Positions 25,505 to 34,115 of a DNA stretch of 64,000 nucleotides are shown here, piece after piece (position 1 is the first letter of the stretch; each line of letters opens with the position of its first letter). The stretch covers positions 1-64,000 of the forward strand of contig NZ_CP028472.1 of assembly GCF_003047105.1 (NCBI RefSeq), given 5' to 3'. Under the pieces are notes generated by a model. That model saw only the letters and a list, made by a program, of their open reading frames with translations, ran no database searches and had not been told where the DNA came from. A program made the position numbers and the translations under genes. Origin of the DNA: Celeribacter baekdonensis (GTDB lineage Bacteria > Pseudomonadota > Alphaproteobacteria > Rhodobacterales > Rhodobacteraceae).

Positions 25505-26587
25505 ATGACACAGACACGATTGGCCATTGTTGGGGGCGGCATCATTGGGCGCACCCATGCTGATGCGATCCGTGCCTGTCCCGGCAGCGATCTCATCTCC
25601 ATTGTCGATCCATTTGAGACGGGAAAATCTCTCGCCAAAGATTTTGAGTGCCTCCATCTGGAAACGCTTGCAGCATTGATTGAGTTGCGCCCAGACGGGG
25701 TGATTATTGCCACGCCAAACGCGCTTCACGTGCCGCAAGCGATGACATTGATCCGCGCGGGGATTCCCGTGCTGGTCGAAAAACCCTTGGGCGACACGGC
25801 CCAAGGCTGCGCGGCTTTGGTGGCCCTGTCAGACCGCACAGGGGTGCCGGGACTTGTCGGCCATCACCGCCGCCACAACCCCATCGTTCAAGCCGCCAAA
25901 ACGGCCATCACCGAGGCTCGATTCGGCACATTGGTCTGCGGCACAATCTCCGCCACACTTTACAAAGACGCCCGCTATTTTGATGTCGCTTGGCGACGGG
26001 AACCGGGCGCAGGGGGCCCGATCCTGATCAATTTGATCCATGAAATCGACCTCGTGCGGCATTTGTTTGGCGAGATCACAGAGGTCACGGCCCTCACCGC
26101 AAACAGCCAGCGCGGCTATGACGTCGAAGACACCGCCGCAGTGATCCTGCGCCTTGAAGCCGGCGGGTTGATCACCATCTCGCTGACCGATGCGGGCGTG
26201 GGACCTTGGTGTTGGGACACGACCGCAGGCGAAAATCCAGCGCGGTTTCCAGCGATGCCCGCCGTCTCGCATATGTTTGCCGGGACACAGGCCGGGATGA
26301 GCCTACCTGATCTGTCGTTCTGGACCCATGAGGGTCCGCGCGATTGGACCGTACCGCAGACCAACCATCCGCTCGATCTGGTCACAGCAGACAGCTATGT
26401 CGAACAAATCCGCCATTTTGCCGCCGTGATCAAAGGAGATGAAACCCCACGTATCACCCTGTCCGATGGTGCACGCAACATTGCGGTGATTGAGGCGATC
26501 CGTGAGTCCATCACACAAAGACGCCCTGTTCCGCTTGGCTCACAACGGATAAACACGTCCTCAAAGCCAAAAGCGATGATGGAGTAA
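25505..26587 (+). CDS. Gfo/Idh/MocA-family oxidoreductase
   Basis: ATG 25505 is chosen because AAAGGAGGA precedes it by six bases; 360 residues. The N-terminal Rossmann fold has VGGGIIGRTHADAI at residues 8-21 and the family signature EKPLGD near 95. The C-terminal sheet domain includes GHHRRHNP and NLIHEIDLVRHLFGE, where the histidine and aspartate of the catalytic site usually lie. These enzymes oxidise a hydroxyl of a sugar, inositol or related cyclic polyol with NAD(P). The gene precedes an IclR regulator by three bases, so they share an mRNA. A cyclic polyol acid as substrate would suit the island. Confidence 0.9.
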   Translation: MTQTRLAIVGGGIIGRTHADAIRACPGSDLISIVDPFETGKSLAKDFECLHLETLAALIELRPDGVIIATPNALHVPQAMTLIRAGIPVLVEKPLGDTAQGCAALVALSDRTGVPGLVGHHRRHNPIVQAAKTAITEARFGTLVCGTISATLYKDARYFDVAWRREPGAGGPILINLIHEIDLVRHLFGEITEVTALTANSQRGYDVEDTAAVILRLEAGGLITISLTDAGVGPWCWDTTAGENPARFPAMPAVSHMFAGTQAGMSLPDLSFWTHEGPRDWTVPQTNHPLDLVTADSYVEQIRHFAAVIKGDETPRITLSDGARNIAVIEAIRESITQRRPVPLGSQRINTSSKPKAMME

Positions 26588-26590
26588 GCA

Positions 26591-27418
26591 ATGTCCGGTG
26601 TGATGGAGAGAACCCTTTCGATCCTTGAACTTCTTGGGAAGCATCCCGAAGGTGTCCAAGTGAGCGCGATCGCGAGCGAACTGGATATGCCCGCCTCTGC
26701 AGCGCATCGGTTGCTCAAAGAACTGTCGCAATACGGCTATGTGCGACAGCTCAGGAACCAAGGCGATTACGCCCTCACCATCAAACTCGCAGGCATCGGG
26801 TTGGCGTTTTTGGCCCGCACCGGCGTGCCCGATATTGCCCAGCCCATCCTTGATCGCTTGGCGGCGGACTCGCGCGAACTTGTGCGCCTGTCGGTGATTG
26901 ATGGCGAGGATCTTGTCTGGGTCGGCGTGGCTCAGGGCGCGGTTGCAGGCCTGCGATACGACCCCGGTCGCGAACAGGGGATCAAGGTGCATTTGGCTGG
27001 CTCGGCGGGGGGACATGCCTGGCTGTCAACAATGACGGATGAGCAAGCGCTTGATAAAATCGGCACTCAAGGGTTGCGGGCGGAATTTGCCATGGGACCG
27101 GGCGCGCCTGCCTCAATTCCAGAGGTGCTGGCCGCGCTCGCTGACACCCGCAAACGCGGCTACGCCACGATGTCCGACAGCTATCATGCCGGAATGGCCG
27201 CAATGGCTGTTCCGATTTTTCGCAGCGAAGACAATGTGGTGATCGGCTGCCTGTCCATCGCCGGACCGGGAGTGCGTGTCACGCCCGAATTGATGGACCA
27301 ATTCCACCCGCTTTTGCGCGAAGCCGCCGACGAAATTGGCGGGGCGTCAGAGGCATCCTTCTTTTTCAACCGCAACCGGGCCGTGCCCGCAGAGACCGAA
27401 ACCCGTCAGGCTGGCTGA
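26591..27418 (+). CDS. IclR-family transcriptional regulator
   Basis: A 275-residue regulator. The winged helix-turn-helix lies in residues 5-65 (MERTLSILELLGKHPEG, SAIASELDMPASAAHRLLKEL). The effector-binding GAF-like domain follows, with LAGSAGGHAWLS near 135 and GYATMSDSYHAGMAAMAVPIF near 190. IclR proteins are common repressors or activators of aromatic and shikimate/quinate catabolism. It lies between the Gfo/Idh gene and a flavoprotein on the same strand. The palindrome at 25443-25465 in the upstream divergent promoter is its plausible operator. Confidence 0.9.
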   Translation: MSGVMERTLSILELLGKHPEGVQVSAIASELDMPASAAHRLLKELSQYGYVRQLRNQGDYALTIKLAGIGLAFLARTGVPDIAQPILDRLAADSRELVRLSVIDGEDLVWVGVAQGAVAGLRYDPGREQGIKVHLAGSAGGHAWLSTMTDEQALDKIGTQGLRAEFAMGPGAPASIPEVLAALADTRKRGYATMSDSYHAGMAAMAVPIFRSEDNVVIGCLSIAGPGVRVTPELMDQFHPLLREAADEIGGASEASFFFNRNRAVPAETETRQAG

Positions 27419-27485
27419 CCGCAAGGTCCTGTCATCTGACCCGAATGCGCAGACGTCTTCTGCGCTGTGAAACGAAAGCAGGACA

Positions 27486-29234
27486 ATGGACAGCGAAACG
27501 GCGGGCGGCACCGCCTGCGACGTTCTGATCGTTGGATCAGGCGCAGCGGGATTGTGTGCCGCGATCACGGCAGCACAGGCAGGGCTTGATGTCATTGTGG
27601 CCGAGAAAACCGAGGTTTTCGGCGGCACCTCTGCATGGTCCGGCGGCTGGCTTTGGATTCCACAGAACCCACAGGCCATCCGCGCCGGGATCGTCGAAGC
27701 TGACACCGAACCCCGCCGTTATCTGCGCGCACTTCTGGGCAATCGCGCCAATGATCCGCGGCTCGAGACGTTCTTGCAAAACGGTCCCGACATGCTCCGC
27801 TTCCTTGAAGAGGTCGGTGTCATGACTTGGGTTGATGGCAATCGCGTACCTGATTTTTACGTCCATGATGGCGCCGCCGAAGGCGGGAGATCTGTGACCG
27901 CCGCGGCTTATGACGGGCGTGAGCTTGGGCCTTTGATCACCCGGCTGCGACCGCCGCTCGATGTCGTGTCGCTCTGGGGCATGGGCATTGGCAGCGGTGT
28001 GGATATGGCGCATTTTTTCAATGCAACCCGCTCCCCCGCCGCGTTGTGGCATGTCACCAAACGTTTGACCAAACATCTCTATGATCTGGCGCGTTATCGA
28101 CGTTCGATGCACCTTGTGGGCGGCAATGCCCTTGTGGCGCAGCTTTTGAAAGGCGCGGCAGACAGCGGGGTTCAGCTTTGGCATGACAGTCCGGTGACCA
28201 GCCTGCACCATGATGAGGGTCGGATCGTAGGTGCGTCCGTGACGAGACAAGGGACACCAATGCGCATCACCGCCCGCAAAGGCGTGGTGCTTGCGGCGGG
28301 CGGCTATCCGCATGATGTCCTACGGCAAACACTCAGCTTTGCCCATACAGACACCATCGCGCATGCCTCCGCCGCCCCCAAATCAAACACTGGCGACGGG
28401 GTGCGTTTGGCCGAAGGAATAGGTGCCGCGCTTGACACGAGCCTTGCTGAACCCGCGGCTTGGGCACCCGTGTCCCGCGTCCCGGATGGTCAAGGCGGGT
28501 TCAAAAATTTCCCTCATCTCATTGATCGCGCCAAACCCGGATTTATCGCGGTAGATATGAGTGGGCAGAGGTTCGTCAACGAGGCCGACAGCTATCATGA
28601 GTTCATGAAAGCCCTGTTTGCCGTGACACCCAAAGGGCGCGCGCCAGAGGCTTGGCTGATCTGCGATCATCGGGCTCAGAGGCAATTTGGCATCGGCTGG
28701 GCAAAGCCCTTTCCCTTCCCGCTCACCCCCTATCTGCGCTCCGGCTATCTCAAACGCGGGCGACGGATCGAAGATTTGGCGGTGCAGTGCGATCTGCCTG
28801 CCGAGGCCCTCGCACAGACCATCACACGGTTCAATGACGGCGCGCGCGCAGGTCACGACCTAACGTTTCACCGTGGCGCATCGCTTTACAACCGAGCTCA
28901 AGGCTGGGCCAAACACAAAGGTCCGAACCCGGCACTTGGGCCTTTGGAGCGCGGGCCGTTTTATGCGGTCAAGCTCGTGCCCGGTAGCCTTGGCACATTT
29001 GCCGGGATCAAAACTGCCGCCGATGGGCAGGTGCTTGGGCAAGACGGTGCGCCGACACCCGGGCTCTATGCCATCGGCAATGACGCCGCCTCAATCATGG
29101 GCGGGCACTACCCGTCTGGCGGCATCACCCTCGGGCCGGGCATGACCTTTGGCTACATCGTCGGACGCAGACTTTCAGGCCAACCGCTCAAAGGCCTGAC
29201 CCCTCCTCTTTCACACCACACAAAGGATGCATGA
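27486..29234 (+). CDS. FAD-dependent oxidoreductase (fumarate reductase/KstD-like)
   Basis: A 582-residue flavoprotein. GSGAAGLCAA is near residue 18, FGGTSAWSGGWLWIPQNP near 47, and the C-terminal GNDAASIMGGHYPSGGITLGPGMTFG near 545. The FAD_binding_2 fold covers the whole protein. Motif details place it near the broken gene at 1130-2818: both have TSAWSGGW and a Ser/Ala-Gly-Gly after the final Tyr-Pro. Its stop lies one base before the NIPSNAP gene start codon, so flavoprotein, NIPSNAP and TIM barrel form a three-gene module. The flavoprotein and TIM-barrel part of that module matches the broken pair at the left end. Cytoplasmic; no signal peptide. Confidence 0.9.
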   Translation: MDSETAGGTACDVLIVGSGAAGLCAAITAAQAGLDVIVAEKTEVFGGTSAWSGGWLWIPQNPQAIRAGIVEADTEPRRYLRALLGNRANDPRLETFLQNGPDMLRFLEEVGVMTWVDGNRVPDFYVHDGAAEGGRSVTAAAYDGRELGPLITRLRPPLDVVSLWGMGIGSGVDMAHFFNATRSPAALWHVTKRLTKHLYDLARYRRSMHLVGGNALVAQLLKGAADSGVQLWHDSPVTSLHHDEGRIVGASVTRQGTPMRITARKGVVLAAGGYPHDVLRQTLSFAHTDTIAHASAAPKSNTGDGVRLAEGIGAALDTSLAEPAAWAPVSRVPDGQGGFKNFPHLIDRAKPGFIAVDMSGQRFVNEADSYHEFMKALFAVTPKGRAPEAWLICDHRAQRQFGIGWAKPFPFPLTPYLRSGYLKRGRRIEDLAVQCDLPAEALAQTITRFNDGARAGHDLTFHRGASLYNRAQGWAKHKGPNPALGPLERGPFYAVKLVPGSLGTFAGIKTAADGQVLGQDGAPTPGLYAIGNDAASIMGGHYPSGGITLGPGMTFGYIVGRRLSGQPLKGLTPPLSHHTKDA

Positions 29235-29235
29235 C

Positions 29236-29847
29236 ATGCCCTATTACGAAATCGCAACGCTCAAGACCGTGATCTTCGGCGCAGGAAAGGCCTCGGACGG
29301 GCTGCAAAACTGGCTCGCGGCAGGTAAAGGCACGCTGCTCGGGGCGTTTGGCACCGACATTGGAAACCTCAACGAGGTCTATGTTTTGCGCGGCTTTGAC
29401 ACCCTGGATGAGATGATGGACGAACGCGAACGCACGGTGATGTCCGCCAATCCGATGGGCTGTATGGAACATTTGGTTGACCTGCGGTTTGACAGCTACA
29501 AGCCCTTTGATTTCATGGCTCCAATCACCCCCGGCACCTATGGTCCAATCTACGAATTTCGCACCTATAAGGCCAAGTTGAACGGCGTGTCCGTCACCCA
29601 AGACAAATGGCGCGACGCTATGCCGGCACGTTCGAAATATTCCCCGCTCACCATGGCGATGTGGGGCCTTGATGGTGCGCCGCGTATCACGCAAATCTGG
29701 CCCTACAGCTCGCTTGAGGCCCGCACCAAAGCGCGCAGCCAATCGGTCGCAGACGGCAAATGGCCGGCCAAAGGCGGACCTGACTGGCTCACCCCGGTGA
29801 TGACCAGCGCCATCGCCCTTCCCTTGCCGTTTTCACCGCTGAAGTGA
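29236..29847 (+). CDS. NIPSNAP-family protein
   Basis: The start at ATG 29236 (MPYYEIATLKTV) is preferred since AAAGGA lies eight bases upstream; ATG 29227 is too close to it. The protein has 203 residues with two similar halves, the second opening YEFRTYKAKLNG, typical of tandem ferredoxin-like NIPSNAP repeats. It has little identity to the other member at 11647. Its stop overlaps an alternative GTG start of the next gene, showing tight coupling. The function is unknown; the recurring link to flavoproteins in this island argues for a role in the same pathway. Confidence 0.7.
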   Translation: MPYYEIATLKTVIFGAGKASDGLQNWLAAGKGTLLGAFGTDIGNLNEVYVLRGFDTLDEMMDERERTVMSANPMGCMEHLVDLRFDSYKPFDFMAPITPGTYGPIYEFRTYKAKLNGVSVTQDKWRDAMPARSKYSPLTMAMWGLDGAPRITQIWPYSSLEARTKARSQSVADGKWPAKGGPDWLTPVMTSAIALPLPFSPLK

Positions 29848-29852
29848 GTGCC

Positions 29853-30674
29853 ATGCCCCATAAATTCTCTCTCGCCTTTTTGACCACACATGAGGTTCCG
29901 CCGTATGAGGCCGTGCGCATTGCGGCGGCCACGGGGTATGACCTTGTGGGGCTGCGGTTTTTGCCCGCCGCCCCAACCGAGGCCCCCTATCCGATCCTGT
30001 CTGATCCGGCAGTTGAAGCTTTGGTGAAAGCGGCCCTTGATGAGACTGGGATCGGCATTGCCGATATTGAAATCGCCCGGCTTAAACCAAACACGGATGT
30101 CGGAGATTTCCGTGATTTTCTAGCTCTTGGTCAAAGGCTTGGTGCCCGCAACGTGCTTGTTGCGGGCGATGATACCAATCACGATAGGCTCACCGAAACC
30201 TTCGCGGCCTTTTGCGATCTTGCCGCCGAATATGGCCTGACCGGGGATCTGGAGTTCATGCCATGGACCGGGGTTAAAACCCTTCCTGAGGCGCAACGCA
30301 TCGTTGAAACAGCGGGGCGCTCCAACGGCGGCGTTCTGATCGACGCGCTGCATTGGGACCGGGCGGGCGGGACGATCGAGCAGATTCAAAACCTGCCCCC
30401 TGCGCTCATTCACTACGCTCAGCTTTGTGACGGACCGAAACCATACGATCCGACCGATGCCGGGATGATCGAGATTGCCCGAGGCGCACGGCTTTTGCCC
30501 GGCGACGGCGGAATTGATCTGATTGCAATGGTGCGCGCCTTGCCGCGTGACATTGTTCTGAGTGTCGAGGTGGCTCAGATTGAAAAGGCCAAAACCGTGG
30601 ATGCCCAGAGCCGCGCCGCAAAGGCACTCGCACGATCTAAGGCGCTGATCGCCAAAGCCCACCCTGCGACATAG
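29853..30674 (+). CDS. Sugar phosphate isomerase/epimerase-like TIM barrel
   Basis: 273 residues from ATG 29853; a GTG at 29844 overlapping the previous stop is an alternative. The fold is that of xylose isomerase-like barrels: VRIAAATGYDLVGLRF at the first strand, LEFMPWTGVK and LIDALHWDRAGG as metal-ligand strands, and GDGGIDLIAMVRAL near the end. The family includes 3-dehydroshikimate dehydratases, ketose epimerases and inosose dehydratases. It is an intact paralogue of the frameshifted gene at 331-1127. It ends the plus-strand catabolic run and is followed by a terminator-like hairpin. Confidence 0.85.
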   Translation: MPHKFSLAFLTTHEVPPYEAVRIAAATGYDLVGLRFLPAAPTEAPYPILSDPAVEALVKAALDETGIGIADIEIARLKPNTDVGDFRDFLALGQRLGARNVLVAGDDTNHDRLTETFAAFCDLAAEYGLTGDLEFMPWTGVKTLPEAQRIVETAGRSNGGVLIDALHWDRAGGTIEQIQNLPPALIHYAQLCDGPKPYDPTDAGMIEIARGARLLPGDGGIDLIAMVRALPRDIVLSVEVAQIEKAKTVDAQSRAAKALARSKALIAKAHPAT

Positions 30675-30718
30675 ACGGGAGCAATCCGTCCGTCAAAGGA
30701 CGATCCGCCCTTGGCAAG

Positions 30719-30747
30719 CATAGCCCAGCCCAAAAGGATGGGCTATG
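30719..30747. terminator. Terminator-like hairpin at the end of the catabolic island
   Basis: A perfect nine-base stem CATAGCCCA/TGGGCTATG around an 11-base loop, 45 bases after the TIM-barrel stop. There is no strong U-tract on either strand. It lies between the plus-strand catabolic genes and minus-strand sequence, so it could serve both directions. Confidence 0.5.
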
Positions 30748-30758
30748 TGCCGCCACAC

Positions 30759-30983
30759 TTAGACCATGCCGATGCGGAGGCGAAATTCGTAACCGCTCGA
30801 TTGCTCCCCCGGTCCTTTGTCCTTGACGCGAGCAATGATGTCAGTGTCTGACACGAAGTCTTTGAGGACGTCTGTCATTTTGGGGCGGACCTCGGCGCCG
30901 AGGATCATTTCGCGCAACTCTTCGTTGCCATGACCGGCAACAGTCGTGATGGCCTCATCCGTTCTTGTCAGCTCATGACCAAA
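30759..30983 (-). pseudogene. Possible truncated gene remnant
   Basis: An open stretch of 75 codons on the minus strand ends at TAA 30761-30759, with protein-like composition (GHGNEELREMILGAEVRPKM, then a basic and acidic mix ending RLRIGMV). It has no in-frame start with a ribosome site; the first ATG gives only 49 codons. Upstream the frame closes at TGA 30986-30984, while the neighbouring frame reads HQVFSKFDLVMS, as if one base were missing. It looks like the 3-prime end of a lost or damaged gene between the catabolic island and the Tad operon. I do not recognise the family. Confidence 0.3.
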
Positions 30984-31049
30984 TCAAACTTCGAAAATAC
31001 CTGATGGACACCAAAAATGCGCCTCTACGATTGGCCGCAAAAACCGCGC

Positions 31050-31910
31050 TTATACAAAGACGAGGGACCCAATCGGTTTGCCTTCCAAACGCAGACGGCG
31101 CAGCGCCTGATAAACCCGGATGTTTTCCTCGACCTCATCGGGCTTCATGTCCAACAACAAAGTCGCCCGCGCATCGTTGTCACGCCCATCCAGACCATAG
31201 ACCAGGGCGAGATTGCCCCGAACATATGGCGCGGCCAGCGGATCTTTGACGAGTTCCTGTAAAATCGCCGTCCCTCGGATGATGTCCCCCGACAGCGCAA
31301 GCGACAGAGCATAATTGCTGCGCAGGATGAAATTTGTCGGGTAATAGGACAGGCCGTCCTCATACACACCCTGCGCCTGTTTGTGCCGTGACAGCGTGTC
31401 CAAGGCGACACCTTTCCCGGTAAGGGCAGACACGTTCCGTTGATCCACCCGCAGCGCTTTGTCATAAGCCTCCACGGCCATCTGCGAACGATGTTGGGCC
31501 AGATAGACGCGCGCCAACGTTGTCAGAACTTCGGCATTGCTCGGTGCCAGCTCATGTCCCCGTAACAGGACCGCCTCGGCCCGGCTGTTTTGTCCCATCC
31601 GCGCATAGCTGTTCCCTGCGCCCAACAGCGCAGGAACCGAAACGGGGTCGGTGACCAGAACTTTCTCGAACAATCGCGCGGCGGTCTCATTGTCGCCGGC
31701 CTCAGAGGTCGCCTGTGCAAGGCGCAACGTATCCGCACCTGCCGTGGTCCTCGCAGCCCCGTCGCGAGACAGGTCCATGGTGCAAGCGGACAAGCTGAAC
31801 ACGAGGAGAACAGGGACAAGGGCGCGGGTGATGTGAGAGAAAAAGGGCAATGGTTTACTCCGGTCGAGCTGATGAGGGCGGGTGTGTGGGCGGGCGGGAT
31901 CATGCATCAT
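31050..31910 (-). CDS. tadD: TPR-repeat lipoprotein of the Tad system (TadD-like)
   Basis: A 286-residue protein whose start overlaps the tadG stop by four bases. After a basic, unusually long N-terminus comes a hydrophobic stretch ending FSLSACTMD, which fits a lipobox with Cys43. Tetratricopeptide repeats follow from about residue 65 to 235 (EAGDNETAARLFEKVLVTDP, then LLGAGNSYARMGQNSRAEAVLL and others). TadD proteins are needed for pilus assembly or secretin placement in Tad systems. It is the last gene of the operon. Confidence 0.85.
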   Translation of the reverse strand: MMHDPARPHTRPHQLDRSKPLPFFSHITRALVPVLLVFSLSACTMDLSRDGAARTTAGADTLRLAQATSEAGDNETAARLFEKVLVTDPVSVPALLGAGNSYARMGQNSRAEAVLLRGHELAPSNAEVLTTLARVYLAQHRSQMAVEAYDKALRVDQRNVSALTGKGVALDTLSRHKQAQGVYEDGLSYYPTNFILRSNYALSLALSGDIIRGTAILQELVKDPLAAPYVRGNLALVYGLDGRDNDARATLLLDMKPDEVEENIRVYQALRRLRLEGKPIGSLVFV

Positions 31911-33703
31911 CGGACAAGGACAACCTTGCCGCAGGCGACGCCATCAAGGGTGAGGTCGGCCTGACCGATCCCGACACCAAGCAGGTTTAAAAGGCCATCG
32001 AGCAAGGCATCAATCGGCGTCAACAAAGCGCCAAGCAATTTCCCCGGCAAAACGTCGAGCACAGTGTCCACAAGCGCGACAACCGGTGCCAACAAAAGCG
32101 ACAACAGCCCGCCAAGTAGGGATTGGCTTTGACTGCTGATACTGATCTCCAAATTGTTGGGGTCCAGCAAAGATTCAATCGTTGAGGTCAGCAGGCTGCC
32201 GGAGCCAACAGTTTTCGGGCTACCCGAAATATCGGACACGAGAAAATCAATTTGCGGCTGTAACGCATTGCCTGTCGCGGCATGGGCTTTCAATTGCAGG
32301 GTGAAGAGATCAATCGTGATCAAAGCGAGGTTCAGCTCCAAATCTAAGAAGTCCGCAGGGTTAAGGTTGGCCGCGTCAAGCGGGGTGGTCGTGTCCTCAA
32401 AGGTTGGGGCATCGAATTCACCGATGAACAACTCAACCACATGCGTGCCGTTTGTCCCGGTGAAAGGGGTAAGCCCGGTGTCAAAACTGGCGATCCGATC
32501 ATTCGGGCCGCCCGCATCACAGTAAAGATCCGTCAATGTCACCGTTGCACTCGCGATTTCCGCATAAATCGGCACGCGTAAGGACAAGGCGGACACCCCC
32601 ACCCCAAGCCCGCTAAGCAAAGATGGAGACAGATCAACGTCCAATTTCAGCCTCACCTGCGCGGTGTGAAGCGTCGCTCCGCGTTCGCCAAGGTTGATCC
32701 AACTCGAATGCGCCTCCCGCTCGCCCACGACAACCGCCAAATCCACATTGCCCAGAACATTTGGAATGGGCAGGCTGACATCGGCCTCGATCAGACGGTT
32801 TGCATTAACGATGTCGAGCGTTGCTTTCAGCACATCAAGCGCCGACACAGACACCGTTCCAAGGCGATCTTCCAGTTGAATCGCCACGTTATCTCCAGAT
32901 ATCCCGATCAACTCGGAGGCATTAAAAGACCCGCACGCTGTACAATTCAGGATCGCCGTCAGCACATCTGTTGAGCCTGAAACAAGCCCGGTGTCCAATA
33001 TCGCGCCCGCCACATCGAGCAGGTCGATCTCCGAGGTGAGTATGTCCGCATAGTCAAGCGCAACAAGATCGGCCCGCACCGCCAGCGCGTCCGTAAAGGT
33101 CAGAAGATCAATCTGTGTATCCAACAACGCTTGGTAATCCAAAAGAGAGAGCGACACGTTGGAGCCAAGCGCCGCGCCGAGCAACGCGTTCAAAATGCCG
33201 CCATCCAAGTCGAGCAATCGCGATCCAAGGCTAAAAGATGCAAAATCAAATCGTGCCGCCGTCGCAGACGCCGAAAGAGGGGTGCTGTCCGTGTCCAAAA
33301 ACGTCTGAGAGAAAAACAACGGTGCCGCATCTTTCAAAACGACCTCTGCCGCATTGACATCCACATCGGACAAATCGCGCGTTTCAAACCTATCCTCTGC
33401 CGGAAGGGCGCTGTCATAAATGTAGCGACCGTATTCCAAAGACGTCAGAGCCAAAGCGTCGAGTCTGTTGCCGATGACGGTCGCCTGAGCATGATCATCC
33501 GGCGTCCCACTCAAGTTCAAAACGGCACTGATTGCCGTCATATCCGCCTGTGTTTGCAAAGATTTTTGCCGAAAATACAGAGAGCCGAGGTCGATCCCGA
33601 TGGCCATAAAGCCCACGGCAACTGTCAGAAAAAGCGCGACGATGATTGCCACGGCACCGCCCTCTTGAGAGCTGTATTTGCGGAAACAGGTTTTAATACG
33701 CAA
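31907..33703 (-). CDS. tadG: TadG-like pseudopilin/Flp-pilus assembly protein
   Basis: The start is set at TTG 33703, which has GGAG eight bases upstream and overlaps tadE by eleven bases; 598 residues. Near the N-terminus EGGAVAIIVALFLTVAVGFMAIGIDLG is the TadG-type signal-anchor helix. The remainder is a large periplasmic region rich in Leu, Asp and Ser, including paired cysteines (CTACG near 280, CDAGG and the final VACGK). Alphaproteobacterial TadG proteins with this low-complexity Leu-rich part are common. It probably anchors or caps the pilus base in the inner membrane. Confidence 0.82.
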   Translation of the reverse strand: MRIKTCFRKYSSQEGGAVAIIVALFLTVAVGFMAIGIDLGSLYFRQKSLQTQADMTAISAVLNLSGTPDDHAQATVIGNRLDALALTSLEYGRYIYDSALPAEDRFETRDLSDVDVNAAEVVLKDAAPLFFSQTFLDTDSTPLSASATAARFDFASFSLGSRLLDLDGGILNALLGAALGSNVSLSLLDYQALLDTQIDLLTFTDALAVRADLVALDYADILTSEIDLLDVAGAILDTGLVSGSTDVLTAILNCTACGSFNASELIGISGDNVAIQLEDRLGTVSVSALDVLKATLDIVNANRLIEADVSLPIPNVLGNVDLAVVVGEREAHSSWINLGERGATLHTAQVRLKLDVDLSPSLLSGLGVGVSALSLRVPIYAEIASATVTLTDLYCDAGGPNDRIASFDTGLTPFTGTNGTHVVELFIGEFDAPTFEDTTTPLDAANLNPADFLDLELNLALITIDLFTLQLKAHAATGNALQPQIDFLVSDISGSPKTVGSGSLLTSTIESLLDPNNLEISISSQSQSLLGGLLSLLLAPVVALVDTVLDVLPGKLLGALLTPIDALLDGLLNLLGVGIGQADLTLDGVACGKVVLVR

Positions 33704-34115
33704 GGTAGCTGCTCCGCGTAATATCCGTAATCCCGATGCCAAGAAAACTGTCCGCGACCTCAACTGCTGTGCCACTGAGATCATAGGTCAACGTGATCTG
33801 AATGGCCGGCATGGTGCCCTCAATCATGTCGATATCGGCGGAAATATGGCTGCCATTCAAAAAGGAAAACCGCCCGCCCGGCGAGGTAAGAAAGCTTATC
33901 GCACGCCCTTCCCTATCGGCAAGAAACGGTTCGCTGACAGAATACCGCGCCGCTTCGGCGGCGAATTGCTGAAGGCTATTGGCGATAGCGAAATACTGGC
34001 CAAAGGTGATGATCCCGAACAGGATGCTCAGCAACAGTGGTAGCACAAGCGCGAATTCGACCGCCGTCGCGCCGTCGTCTTCGCACCGATATCGTTGCAA
34101 CCGTGTCACGATCAC
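33693..34115 (-). CDS. tadE: TadE-like minor pseudopilin
   Basis: A 140-residue protein with start ATGA overlapping the tadC stop. The leader RCEDDGATAVEFALVLPLLLSILFG has the Gly-Ala-Thr-Ala-Val-Glu-Phe pattern typical of TadE; cleavage by prepilin peptidase would fall after that glycine. A hydrophobic helix and a small C-terminal sheet domain follow. TadE and TadF/TadG are minor pilins that prime Flp fibre assembly. Its end overlaps the tadG start. Confidence 0.88.
   Translation of the reverse strand: MIVTRLQRYRCEDDGATAVEFALVLPLLLSILFGIITFGQYFAIANSLQQFAAEAARYSVSEPFLADREGRAISFLTSPGGRFSFLNGSHISADIDMIEGTMPAIQITLTYDLSGTAVEVADSFLGIGITDITRSSYLAY

Noticed and set aside
25505..26587. Myo-inositol dehydrogenase call for the Gfo/Idh protein
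   Set aside because: The family signature is present, but no other inositol genes (iolB, iolC, iolD, iolE) are nearby, so the specific name is not supported.
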